A model generated the notes under the pieces. It was not told the origin of the DNA and did no database searches. It saw nothing but the letters and a program-made list of their open reading frames with translations. Position numbers and translations under genes: made by a program. Below are positions 21,876 through 29,554 of a stretch of DNA of 36,035 nt, piece after piece (within the stretch, counting starts at the first letter, position 1; each line of letters opens with the position of its first letter). The stretch comes from Pseudomonadota bacterium. Its GTDB lineage: Bacteria > Pseudomonadota > Alphaproteobacteria > Rhizobiales > Beijerinckiaceae. Location of the stretch: NCBI GenBank assembly GCA_021804825.1, contig JAJZGX010000018.1:1-36035 (forward strand). Direction: 5' to 3'.

Positions 21876-22889
21876 TCAGGTTAACGGGCGCACGGCGCGA
21901 CGTGGCGGCGCCCGCTGAATCGACAGCATGGCAGGGCGTCCAGCCCGAGCAGCCTGCATCCTGACGCTGCACCCCACCAGCGTCGCGCCGAGGTTTTCGT
22001 CACAGGCCAGCGCGGCTTGCAGACGCGACGCGAGGCGCTCCAGCTTGGCAAGCGGCACTTGGGCGTCCTTGTTGAGACCGGCCATCACAAGTCCTAGCGC
22101 ACGCATCATGATTTCATCCGGCAATGCGCCCCAAGGCGCGGCGGCACCGACATAGCCTTCGCTGACATTCATGGTCGTCAAAAACGCCGTGGTTGCAGCT
22201 GCCAAAGCGGCCTCGGCCCGCGCAGCACGGCGGGCAAGTCGCGTCAACGTCGCGTCAGTCAAACCAAGCTGGGCACGTTCTGAGGCAAAATGTCGCAAAC
22301 GAGCGCGCTCGAAAGCAGGATTGTGATTGCTGGGATCATCAAATGCTTCGAGACCCGCAGCCCGGCACACTTCCGCAAGAGTCGCCTTGCTCACGTCCAG
22401 CAGCGGCCGCCACAGCACGAGTTCTTCGTGCCGACGCCATGGCGCGATACCGGCAAGGCCAGCAATACCGCTGCCATGCGCCAGGCGCTGCAACACGGTT
22501 TCGGCCTGGTCACCCGCATGGTGCGCTGTCACCAGGCCATCGGCACCGATGCGCCGCGCCCCCTCGACCAGCAGGCGATAACGGGCATCACGGGCGCGCT
22601 CCTGGATGCGGGTTACCGGCTTGACGCCCTCCCAGCGCAACATCATGCAGTCCATGCCGCACTTCGCCGCCGCGCCCGCCACCACCGCACCCTCCAGGTG
22701 CGATGCAGTTCGCAGACTGTGATCGACATGGGCGACACTCAGCGCCGGGCCGGAACCTCGCGCTGCGCGCCAGCGCGCCATGAGCACCATCAAAGCGAGC
22801 GAATCAGGCCCACCCGATACGGCGATCAGCAAATGTCGCGCACCGGCCATCGGCTGAAACAACGCATCAATGTCGCCCTGCGTCAGCAC
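21876..22889 (-). CDS. tilS: tRNA(Ile)-lysidine synthetase
   Basis: A 337-aa PP-loop ATPase that changes C34 of the CAU-anticodon isoleucine tRNA to lysidine, switching it to read AUA. The PP-loop is AVSGGPDSLAL (23-33), followed by VAHVDHSLR and the ADGLVTAHHAGDQAETVL segment (about 115-133), both typical of TilS. The C-terminal part is short, as in alphaproteobacterial members, and lacks the extra domains of E. coli TilS. The GTG start at 22889 overlaps the last seven bases of cpoB, implying coupled translation. An essential function is expected from the family. Confidence 0.92.
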   Translation of the reverse strand: MLTQGDIDALFQPMAGARHLLIAVSGGPDSLALMVLMARWRAARGSGPALSVAHVDHSLRTASHLEGAVVAGAAAKCGMDCMMLRWEGVKPVTRIQERARDARYRLLVEGARRIGADGLVTAHHAGDQAETVLQRLAHGSGIAGLAGIAPWRRHEELVLWRPLLDVSKATLAEVCRAAGLEAFDDPSNHNPAFERARLRHFASERAQLGLTDATLTRLARRAARAEAALAAATTAFLTTMNVSEGYVGAAAPWGALPDEIMMRALGLVMAGLNKDAQVPLAKLERLASRLQAALACDENLGATLVGCSVRMQAARAGRPAMLSIQRAPPRRAVRPLT

Positions 22890-23860
22890 CCGTCGCGCCG
22901 CGCCTCGACATTCGCCTGCTTGATGGCGCTACTGGATTTCGGATATTTCTGGGCCACCTGATTGAGCGCTGCGCAGGCATCTTCCTTGGCACCGAGCGCA
23001 TTGAGCGCAATGCCAAGATGCACCAGTCCGGAGGGTGCGCGTGCCGAGGTCGGGAAATCCGTCGATAGACGCAGATATTGCTCGGCTGCCTGACGGTTGA
23101 GGTTGCGATGGGTGTAGCTCAGCCCCAGCACATAGAGCGCGTCCGGGGTTTGCGCGGTTTTTGGATTCTTGTCGACAAACCCCTTCAGCGCAATGATGGC
23201 GTCGCGATAGCGGCCCTGATGATACAGCGACAAGCCGGAGGCATAGCTGGCCGTCGGTGCAAGGGGCGAGGCGCTGGCTGTCGGGCTGGTTGGCGATTTC
23301 GTGGTATCGAGACCAAGCGGGCGGCCGAACTGCGGCTTGGTGTTCGTCGTGCCGCCCAATTGCATCGGCGTGCCTGAGCGCAAGGGGCGTGAGGGCTGAG
23401 TCGTGCCCAGCGGTTCGGGTGCACCAACTGCACCGGGGTGACTTGTGGGATTGAAGGCATCGCCATGCGCCGCATCGCTTGCCGTTCCGCCGGGCTGGGT
23501 GGTGGTGGCGGCGGCCACAGGCGTCTGTGTCAATTTCTTTTCAAGCTCGCGCTGATGAAACTGCAATTCCTGCACTTCACCCGTCAGGCGGCGCACCTCG
23601 CCCTCCAACCGCTGCACTTCAAGGAAAAGCGAACTTGCGTCGTCGCCATTCGGGTTGGCGTTCAAATCCTGCTGATTTGCGTAGGGCTGACCGCTCGGCA
23701 CATTGCTGGGTGGAAGCAATTGCGCCTGCGCCACCCGGTCGCCCTGAAAGGCTGATGCATTCAAGGGGGCGGTCAGCAGCAACAAGGCTGCCAACCCCGT
23801 GATTGCCGTGAGCTTGCGTTCGACCTGGTTCATTTTCTTGCGACGTCTCAGTAATGCCAT
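22883..23860 (-). CDS. cpoB: cell division coordinator CpoB / Tol-Pal-associated TPR protein (YbgF)
   Basis: A 325-aa periplasmic protein from the ATG at 23860. A positively charged start (MALLRRRKKMNQVERK) leads to a hydrophobic signal peptide core ending near ASA-FQG. An N-terminal coiled coil follows (LEVQRLEGEVRRLTGEVQELQFHQRELEKK, split over about residues 75-105), which trimerises in YbgF proteins. A long Thr/Pro/Ala-rich linker leads to a C-terminal block of about three TPR repeats (YASGLSLYHQGRYRDAI onward). CpoB links Tol-Pal constriction with peptidoglycan synthesis. The tol and pal genes that normally precede it are not here; ftsH diverges from it instead. An in-frame ATG at 23833 is an alternative start. 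Confidence 0.88.
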   Translation of the reverse strand: MALLRRRKKMNQVERKLTAITGLAALLLLTAPLNASAFQGDRVAQAQLLPPSNVPSGQPYANQQDLNANPNGDDASSLFLEVQRLEGEVRRLTGEVQELQFHQRELEKKLTQTPVAAATTTQPGGTASDAAHGDAFNPTSHPGAVGAPEPLGTTQPSRPLRSGTPMQLGGTTNTKPQFGRPLGLDTTKSPTSPTASASPLAPTASYASGLSLYHQGRYRDAIIALKGFVDKNPKTAQTPDALYVLGLSYTHRNLNRQAAEQYLRLSTDFPTSARAPSGLVHLGIALNALGAKEDACAALNQVAQKYPKSSSAIKQANVEARRDGC

Positions 23861-23981
23861 GATGCTGCTGCAGCCTCTTTGCCGGCCCGTTCGATCACCT
23901 GCGGGTTGATAGCACACAACATGGCAGTCCCGCCAAATTTTTGGCAAAGCCATGGCAGGGGTGCGGCAAATGCTGCAGCCC

Positions 23982-24010
23982 TTGGCATAGGGCTTAATCG
24001 CTCCTAAATA
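23982..24010 (+). promoter_or_regulatory. putative sigma-70-type promoter of ftsH
   Basis: TTGGCA (23982-23987), exactly 17 bases, then TAAATA (24005-24010) match the housekeeping -35/-10 pattern well. The -10 lies 59 bases before the ftsH ATG. It is the best promoter-like pair in the 209-base divergent gap between cpoB and ftsH. No sigma-32-like element was recognised. Confidence 0.5.
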
Positions 24011-24069
24011 GATGTGCTATTGAATGGCCTTGGGCTGGGGTTGTTACCGCCCGGACTGGACACGATGCG

Positions 24070-25992
24070 ATGAATCAGAATTTCCGCCATTATGCACTGT
24101 GGATTGCTATTTTTGGCATTGCTGCGGCACTGTTCCTGCTGTTTCAGGGTCCCGGCCAGCGTGAGCCTTCCAGCCAGCTGATTTATTCACAATTTATCAG
24201 CGAAGTCAGTCAGGGCCATGTGCACGATGTGACGATTGACGGCAATACGGTCTCCGGCCACCTCAATTCTGGCGTGGCGTTCACGACCGAGGCTCCCAAA
24301 GACCCGACCATGGTCACAAAGCTGCTCGACAAGGGCGTGAGCATGAAGGTCGATGCGCCATCGGCGGGCAAATCCTGGCTCATTGGTCAGATCCTGCAAA
24401 TCGTCATGGTTTTGGGGTTGTTTGCGGCGCTGGTTTTCATGTCTCGCCAGTTTCAGGGTGGCGCTGGCAAGGCGATGGGTTTTGGCAAGTCCAAGGCCAA
24501 ATTACTGACAGAGGCCTCCGGGCGCGTCACCTTTGAGGATGTGGCCGGCGTTGACGAGGCCAAGGAAGACTTGGAAGAAATTGTCGAATTCCTGCGTGAT
24601 CCGCAGAAATTCCAGCGCCTCGGCGGCAAAATTCCGCGCGGTGTTCTGCTGGTCGGCCCCCCCGGTACCGGCAAGACGCTTCTGGCGCGGGCCATCGCCG
24701 GCGAGGCCAATGTGCCGTATTACTCGATCTCCGGGTCGGATTTTGTCGAAATGTTCGTGGGCGTCGGTGCCAGCCGCGTGCGCGACATGTTTGAGCAGGC
24801 CAAGAAAAATGCGCCTTGCATCATCTTCATCGACGAAATTGATGCCGTCGGGCGTCATCGCGGTGCCGGGCTTGGCGGCGGCAATGACGAGCGCGAGCAG
24901 ACCCTCAATCAGCTTCTGGTCGAGATGGACGGCTTTGAAAGCAACGAGGGCATCATCCTGATTGCAGCGACCAACCGGCCCGACGTGCTCGATCCGGCAT
25001 TGCTGCGCCCCGGCCGTTTCGATCGCCAGATCGTCGTGCCCAATCCTGATCTCATCGGCCGCGAGAAAATCCTGCGCGTCCATGCCCGCAAAGTGCCGCT
25101 GTCGCCTGATGTCGATTTGAAAGTCGTGGCGCGCGGCACGCCGGGTTTCTCGGGCGCGGACCTCATGAATCTCGTCAATGAAGCCGCACTTCTGGCCGCG
25201 CGCCGCAACAAGCGCGTCGTGACCATGGCGGAATTTGAAAACGCCAAGGACAAGGTGATGATGGGCGCGGAGCGCAAATCCATCGCCATGTCGGAAGAAG
25301 AAAAGCGCACCACCGCCTATCATGAAGCCGGGCACGCCTTGGTGGCCCTGAGTGTGCCTTCGACTGATCCCGTCCACAAGGCGACGATCATTCCGCGCGG
25401 TCGCGCGCTGGGCATGGTGATGCAATTGCCGCCAGGTGATCGTTATTCGATGTATTACGAGCAGATGACCTCGCGCCTCGCGATCATCATGGCTGGACGC
25501 GTCGCCGAGGAATTGACCTTCGGGCATGATCGCGTGACGTCTGGTGCGTCAAGCGACATTCAGGCGGCGACGCAACTCGCCCGCTCGATGGTGACGCGCT
25601 GGGGCTTTTCCAAAGAGCTTGGCATGGTGATGCACGGCGATAATCAGGACGAGGTGTTTCTCGGCTATCAAATCGGCCGTCAACCGACCAGCTCCGAAGA
25701 TACGGCGCGCAAGATCGATGCGGAAGTGAAAGCCCTGATCGAGACTGGCTATGTCGAGGCCACCCGCATTTTGACCGAGAAGCGTGATCAACTGGAGATT
25801 TTGGCGCAGGGCCTGCTGGAATATGAAACTCTGTCGGGCGACGAAATCACCGCTCTGTTGCAAGGCACACCGCCGACGCGCGACGGTAGTGAAGGTGGCA
25901 AGCCCGTTCGGTCCAGTTCGGCTGTGCCGACCGCCGGGCGTGCCAACCGCCCCAAGCCTGAAGGCGGGCTGGAGCCGCAGCCGCAAGTCTGA
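24070..25992 (+). CDS. ftsH: ATP-dependent zinc metalloprotease FtsH
   Basis: A 640-aa inner-membrane AAA+ protease that degrades misfolded membrane proteins and regulators such as LpxC or RpoH in other proteobacteria. The first membrane segment is at about residues 8-26, a periplasmic loop follows to about 105, and the second segment is at about 106-125. Walker A is GPPGTGKT (196-203), Walker B is FIDEID (253-258), and the second region of homology is [18 protein letters not shown] (301-318). The zinc site is HEAGH (418-422) with a third ligand in [11 protein letters not shown]. The C-terminal tail is Pro/Gly-rich and low in order. Length is typical of alphaproteobacteria. It diverges from cpoB. 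Confidence 0.97.
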   Translation: MNQNFRHYALWIAIFGIAAALFLLFQGPGQREPSSQLIYSQFISEVSQGHVHDVTIDGNTVSGHLNSGVAFTTEAPKDPTMVTKLLDKGVSMKVDAPSAGKSWLIGQILQIVMVLGLFAALVFMSRQFQGGAGKAMGFGKSKAKLLTEASGRVTFEDVAGVDEAKEDLEEIVEFLRDPQKFQRLGGKIPRGVLLVGPPGTGKTLLARAIAGEANVPYYSISGSDFVEMFVGVGASRVRDMFEQAKKNAPCIIFIDEIDAVGRHRGAGLGGGNDEREQTLNQLLVEMDGFESNEGIILIAATNRPDVLDPALLRPGRFDRQIVVPNPDLIGREKILRVHARKVPLSPDVDLKVVARGTPGFSGADLMNLVNEAALLAARRNKRVVTMAEFENAKDKVMMGAERKSIAMSEEEKRTTAYHEAGHALVALSVPSTDPVHKATIIPRGRALGMVMQLPPGDRYSMYYEQMTSRLAIIMAGRVAEELTFGHDRVTSGASSDIQAATQLARSMVTRWGFSKELGMVMHGDNQDEVFLGYQIGRQPTSSEDTARKIDAEVKALIETGYVEATRILTEKRDQLEILAQGLLEYETLSGDEITALLQGTPPTRDGSEGGKPVRSSSAVPTAGRANRPKPEGGLEPQPQV

Positions 25993-26154
25993 AAGGCAGA
26001 CGCGCTGCACCTTTGCAGGCGGGGCGGCATGTGCTCATTGCCGCTCAAGGGGTGTGAGGCCGACGCATTCGGCTCGCTGCCTTAGGTCAAATCCTTGCCG
26101 CCCGGCCCATGACTGCGCGTTCACGCGGTGTCAGCGTGGCCGAGTAGCGACTTG

Positions 26155-26442
26155 TCAGAGCCAACGACCGCGCGAGCCGCCATTACTGCCACGGACCATG
26201 CGGATGATGATCAGCAAGATCACCGCGCCTGCCGTTGCGTTGATCACGGCTGGAACAAAGCCGACGCCAAGGAAAATGCCGAGCTTCGGTAACAGCCAGC
26301 CGCCGATGAAGGCTCCCAATATGCCAATGACCAGATCGCCGATCAGGCCGGAGCCCGTGCCGTGCACCACCTTGCTGGCGAGCCAGCCAGCTATGATGCC
26401 TATAGCCAGAGTGATCAAAACGCCTTGATTCGACATGTGCAT
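26155..26442 (-). CDS. GlsB/YeaQ/YmgE-family stress-response membrane protein
   Basis: A 95-aa hydrophobic protein with three predicted membrane helices and the repeated glycine-rich pattern of the transglycosylase-associated family (GIIAGWLASKVV, GLIGDLVIGILGAFIGGWLL). The C-terminal tail is short and basic (RMVRGSNGGSRGRWL). Members are induced by stress in several bacteria, but the biochemical role is unknown despite the family name. GGGAG lies nine bases before the ATG at 26442; a second ATG two codons later is less well placed. It is convergent with ftsH and divergent from the NRAMP gene. Confidence 0.85.
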   Translation of the reverse strand: MHMSNQGVLITLAIGIIAGWLASKVVHGTGSGLIGDLVIGILGAFIGGWLLPKLGIFLGVGFVPAVINATAGAVILLIIIRMVRGSNGGSRGRWL

Positions 26443-26621
26443 GGTGATGGGCTCCCTGATTCAGACTTATGATCGCAGGTGTCGTGTGCGACCCTTGCTT
26501 TGCCCCAGAGCCGTCCTAGCCCACCTTCCCGATGTCAGCGACACAACTTTAGTTTCCAACGTTGCTTGATTTTAGGCACGCTGGCACGCTAGGCCATGCA
26601 GACGCACTTGATGTTTCAAGA

Positions 26622-26646
26622 GCGGCAGCACCTGCCGCGCCCTTTT
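26622..26646 (+). other. terminator-like hairpin just upstream of the NRAMP gene
   Basis: GCGGCAG-CAC-CTGCCGC (26622-26638) is a perfect 7-bp stem with a three-base loop, followed by GCCC and TTTT (26643-26646). It lies in what would be the 5' leader of the NRAMP-like gene. CCTAGC (26515-26520) and GCTAGG (26588-26593), plus a direct GGCACGCT-GGCACGCT repeat, lie upstream and could form a competing fold. No known metal riboswitch was recognised. Confidence 0.4.
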
Positions 26647-26680
26647 GCGAAATAATGCAGGCTTTCGATGGAACAACGCC

Positions 26681-28006
26681 TTGTCCGAACCCCTTTCACG
26701 CGAAGATAGGCTGCGCGCCCTCGACCGCCGCAAAATATTCCAAGCCCGCGCCAAAGGGCACAAGTTGCGCCTGCTCTGGCTGCTTCTGGGGCCGGGGCTG
26801 CTGGTCATGCTCGGCGAAAATGACGGCCCCAGCATGGTGTCCTATGCCACCACCGGCGCCACTTATGGCATTGGCTTTTTTGCACCCTTCATCCTGGCAA
26901 CCTTTGTCATGGCCTATGTGGTGCAGGAAATGGCGTTGCGCCTGGGAATTGCCACGAGTCGCGGCCATGCCAAAGTCATTTTTCAGCGATTCGGCCCGTT
27001 CTGGGGCTATTTTGCCATGGGCGATCTAGTGCTGGGCAATGTTCTGACCCTGGTGACCGAGTTTATCGCCATTCAGGCCGGCGGGTTATATTTTGGCATC
27101 AAGGCCTCTGTGTCAGTGGTTATCGCGATTGTGATCATGTTGGCGTCGCTGGGGTTTCGGCGTTATGCGCTCTGGGAGCGCGCGCTCATGCTCTTTGCCC
27201 TCGGCAATCTGCTGTTCATCCCCGCCGCCTTGCTGGCGCATCCTGATGGTGCGGCCCTCGCGAAGGCGCTTGTGACATGGGGGCCGTTGCAAGGCGGCTA
27301 TGGCCACGTGTTTTTTACCCTCGTGCTGGCCAATATCGGCGCGACAGTGACGCCGTGGATGATCTTTTTTCAGCAAAGCGCTGTAGTGGACAAGGGATTG
27401 ACCCGCGCTGACCTTGGTCAGGGGCGGATTGATACGGCTCTTGGCGCCGGTCTGGCGGCAATTGTGGCGCTGGCGGCACTGGTTGCCTGCGCCTCCTTGT
27501 TCACGGCGCATGTCGATGTTTCGCAATTTGCCAGCGGTGCGAATTTCGCTCAGGCACTGCAGCCGCTGATTGGCTCGACCGGCGCTTCGCTGTTCGCGCT
27601 GGGCCTGATCGAAGCTGGATTGCTGGCGGCCATGACGATCTCGGCCAGTTCGTCCTATGCACTGGCTGAAGTCGCCCTGGCGCGGCACAGCCTCAACCTC
27701 GATTTTACCCAAGGCAGTCTGTTTTTCGCTGTCGCCATCCTGTCGATACTCATCGCGGGGGGCATCGTGCTCATTCCCGGCGCGCCCTTGCTGGCCTTGA
27801 CGCTCACCGTCAATGTGATCGCGACATTGTTGATGGCACCCGCCTTGTTGTTTTTGCTGCTGCTGGTCAATGATCGCGAAATCATGCAGGATCTCGCCAA
27901 TGGCTGGTGGACCAATGTTGCGGGCGGCAGTATCGTTATTGCAATTACCCTGATGGGCGCGCTTTATGGCGTGCTGACGGTCTTTCCCGGGCTTTTCGGC
28001 AAATAG
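26681..28006 (+). CDS. divergent NRAMP-family divalent metal transporter
   Basis: An integral membrane protein of about 441 aa with some eleven hydrophobic segments and the NRAMP (SLC11) layout. It belongs to a subgroup with VVQEMALRLGIATSRGH in place of the usual segment after TM2. The metal-binding DPGN of classical MntH is replaced by ENDGPS (26816-26833), and the TM6 MPH motif by GATVTPWM (27338-27361), which removes the sulphur ligand preferred by Mn and Fe. NRAMP-related proteins lacking that methionine include Mg transporters, so Mg2+ or another hard cation is possible; this is inference. No ATG start exists. TTG at 26681 (MSEPLSRED) or TTG at 26645 must be used. The 3' end lies in a tandem duplication. 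Confidence 0.78.
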   Translation: MSEPLSREDRLRALDRRKIFQARAKGHKLRLLWLLLGPGLLVMLGENDGPSMVSYATTGATYGIGFFAPFILATFVMAYVVQEMALRLGIATSRGHAKVIFQRFGPFWGYFAMGDLVLGNVLTLVTEFIAIQAGGLYFGIKASVSVVIAIVIMLASLGFRRYALWERALMLFALGNLLFIPAALLAHPDGAALAKALVTWGPLQGGYGHVFFTLVLANIGATVTPWMIFFQQSAVVDKGLTRADLGQGRIDTALGAGLAAIVALAALVACASLFTAHVDVSQFASGANFAQALQPLIGSTGASLFALGLIEAGLLAAMTISASSSYALAEVALARHSLNLDFTQGSLFFAVAILSILIAGGIVLIPGAPLLALTLTVNVIATLLMAPALLFLLLLVNDREIMQDLANGWWTNVAGGSIVIAITLMGALYGVLTVFPGLFGK

Positions 28007-28027
28007 GCGGACTTTTTGGCAAATTGG
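27988..28027 (+). repeat. exact tandem 20-nt duplication at the NRAMP stop codon
   Basis: Unit 1 (27988-28007) CGGGCTTTTCGGCAAATAGG and unit 2 (28008-28027) CGGACTTTTTGGCAAATTGG abut directly and match at 17 of 20 bases. Unit 1 contains the TAG stop of the transporter; unit 2 has TTG at that place. Both units encode GLFGK or LFGK, but in different frames, because 20 is not a multiple of three. Removing one unit would join the transporter frame to the downstream open frame ending at 28224. Confidence 0.8.
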
Positions 28028-28224
28028 ATGACGGCTTGATTGATAATTCCGACCTTCTGGACGCGCTCGAACCGAGCCAGCGCGCGGCGGCTACATCGCT
28101 GCCGCTACCTCGAAAAAAGCTGGGGCGCGGCACACACATGATGCTGATGCTGATGCGGGTTTATGTATTTATGGCGATCCCGCTGGTCATCTACGCATTT
28201 TTTCATGCCCTTCAGACGGGGTAG
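28024..28224 (+). CDS. small hydrophobic-tailed ORF, possibly the detached C-terminus of the NRAMP protein
   Basis: Open from the second repeat unit to a stop at 28222-28224, it reads about 66 aa: an acidic part (DDGLIDNSDLLDALEPSQ), a basic linker (PLPRKKLGRG) and one membrane helix (MLMRVYVFMAIPLVIYAFF). It could be a free small protein starting at TTG 28024, or at ATG 28138 (28 aa, only the helix). It could also be the former C-terminal extension of the transporter, cut off by the tandem duplication. There is no clear ribosome-binding site, which favours the second or third reading. I recognise no family. Confidence 0.4.
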   Translation: MDDGLIDNSDLLDALEPSQRAAATSLPLPRKKLGRGTHMMLMLMRVYVFMAIPLVIYAFFHALQTG

Positions 28225-28400
28225 GGATCGGAGCCAAATTTATACAATAAAACCAATATGTTGCATCATTTTTGGTGATGTCGGTGCTCTGCAAAACCGC
28301 GATCCGCCAGCCCTTCTGCATTGCACAAACGCCAGTCGCATGCCCTTGGGGATCATGATAAAGTCGTAGGCGAGGCGACCACCTGTGACAGGAATTTGAG
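28225..28400. other. non-coding interval before the RND operon
   Basis: Nothing convincing is coded here on either strand. The first part (28240-28275) is unusually AT-rich for this window and could hold the promoter of the efflux operon, but I could not pair credible -35 and -10 boxes. Confidence 0.4.
28382..28392. promoter_or_regulatory. short palindrome overlapping the RND adaptor ribosome site
   Basis: CCTGT-G-ACAGG is a perfect 11-base dyad ending within the AGGAA that precedes the adaptor ATG at 28401. It may be a repressor operator of the kind seen at efflux operons, or chance. No regulator gene lies beside the operon. Confidence 0.25.
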
Positions 28401-29546
28401 ATGCGGCGGTTTTTCGTTTTTGCTTTTGTTGCATTGGTTCTGGCCGGGTTGGTGGGTGGCCTTTCCTATTTTCAATTCGTTTTCAAGCCGGTGATGCTTC
28501 ACAATATCATTTCGAAAATGGTGCCGCCACCGACCACGGTTTCGGCCGAGACGGCGCGCACCGAGGTCTGGGCCAAACGGTTTGAAGGCATTGGCTCGTT
28601 CACCGCCGAGCAGGGCATCAACATTGCCGCGCAGGTTGGCGGCATTGTCGAGAGGGTTGATTTCAAATCTGGTGCCGATGTCAGCAAAGGCGCTTTGTTG
28701 ATCAAGATCGACGATAGTGTTGAGCAGGCCGATCTCAAATCCGATCTGGCCGCCTTGAAAAATGCCGCTCTCAATCTCAGTCGCCAGCAGCAACTGGCGC
28801 AGACCGGCAATGGTGCCAAGGCCAATCTCGACGCCGCTGTCGCCGCGCGCGATCAGGCCGCCGCACTGGTTGACAAGGTGCGCGCCACCATCGCCCAAAA
28901 GACCATCACGGCCCCCTTCTCGGGTCGTCTGGGCTTGCGCGCCGTCAATGTCGGCCAATATGTGTCACCCGGCTTGAATCTGGGCACATTGACCCGGCTC
29001 GATCCGATTTTTGTCGATTTTCCTGTGCCGGAGCAGGACATCACCAAGGTCACACAGGGAAAAACCGTGACCATCAGCGCCGATGCTTATCCGGGACGGA
29101 AGTTCAAAGGGTTGATCGCCGCTACCGACGCCCGTATCGACACCGCAACCCGGAATGTCACGGTGCGGGCGAAGGTTGATAATCCCGGCCATTTGCTGTT
29201 GCCGGGCATGTTCGCGAAGGTCAGTTTCGACGAGGGTGCGCCGACAAGCGTCATCACGGTGCCGCGCACCGCCGTGACATTTTCGCTCTATGGCAATAGT
29301 GTATACGTCATCATTCCGGTGCCCGCGACTAACGCAGCAGCAGCCGACAAGAGCCATGACCTGACAATTCAGCAGGTGTTTGTGCAAACCGGTGCCATCA
29401 ACGGTGATCGCATTGCCATAAGCCAGGGCCTCAAGGCTGGCGCGCGCGTGGTCACGCAAGGTCAGATCAAGCTCATTCCCCATGCTCGTGTCGTGGTGGC
29501 CGCGGGTGACGCCCTGAAGGCGCCACCGGTCATGTCGAAAGAATAG
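28401..29546 (+). CDS. RND efflux periplasmic adaptor (membrane fusion protein)
   Basis: A 381-aa MFP/HlyD-family subunit bridging an inner-membrane RND pump and an outer-membrane channel. The N-terminus is a single hydrophobic anchor (residues about 4-28) with no lipobox cysteine. A lipoyl half-motif follows (NIAAQVGGIVERVDFKSGADVSKGALLIKID, about 74-105, split), then a short coiled-coil hairpin rich in Ala/Gln. The second lipoyl half contains ITAPFSGRLGLRAVNVGQYVSPG, leading to beta-barrel and membrane-proximal domains. AGGAA lies six bases before the ATG. It is the first gene of a two-gene operon with the pump, eight bases apart. Confidence 0.92.
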   Translation: MRRFFVFAFVALVLAGLVGGLSYFQFVFKPVMLHNIISKMVPPPTTVSAETARTEVWAKRFEGIGSFTAEQGINIAAQVGGIVERVDFKSGADVSKGALLIKIDDSVEQADLKSDLAALKNAALNLSRQQQLAQTGNGAKANLDAAVAARDQAAALVDKVRATIAQKTITAPFSGRLGLRAVNVGQYVSPGLNLGTLTRLDPIFVDFPVPEQDITKVTQGKTVTISADAYPGRKFKGLIAATDARIDTATRNVTVRAKVDNPGHLLLPGMFAKVSFDEGAPTSVITVPRTAVTFSLYGNSVYVIIPVPATNAAAADKSHDLTIQQVFVQTGAINGDRIAISQGLKAGARVVTQGQIKLIPHARVVVAAGDALKAPPVMSKE

Positions 29547-29554
29547 GTCGCAGC

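Noticed and set aside
26024-26044. Hairpin GCGGCA-N9-TGCCGC after ftsH as a terminator
   Set aside because: The stem is only 6 bp and no T run follows; it could be chance in GC-rich DNA.
28240-28434. Short minus-strand frame (64 codons) upstream of the RND adaptor
   Set aside because: It overlaps the adaptor start, has no ribosome-binding site or family resemblance, and crosses the operon's likely control region.
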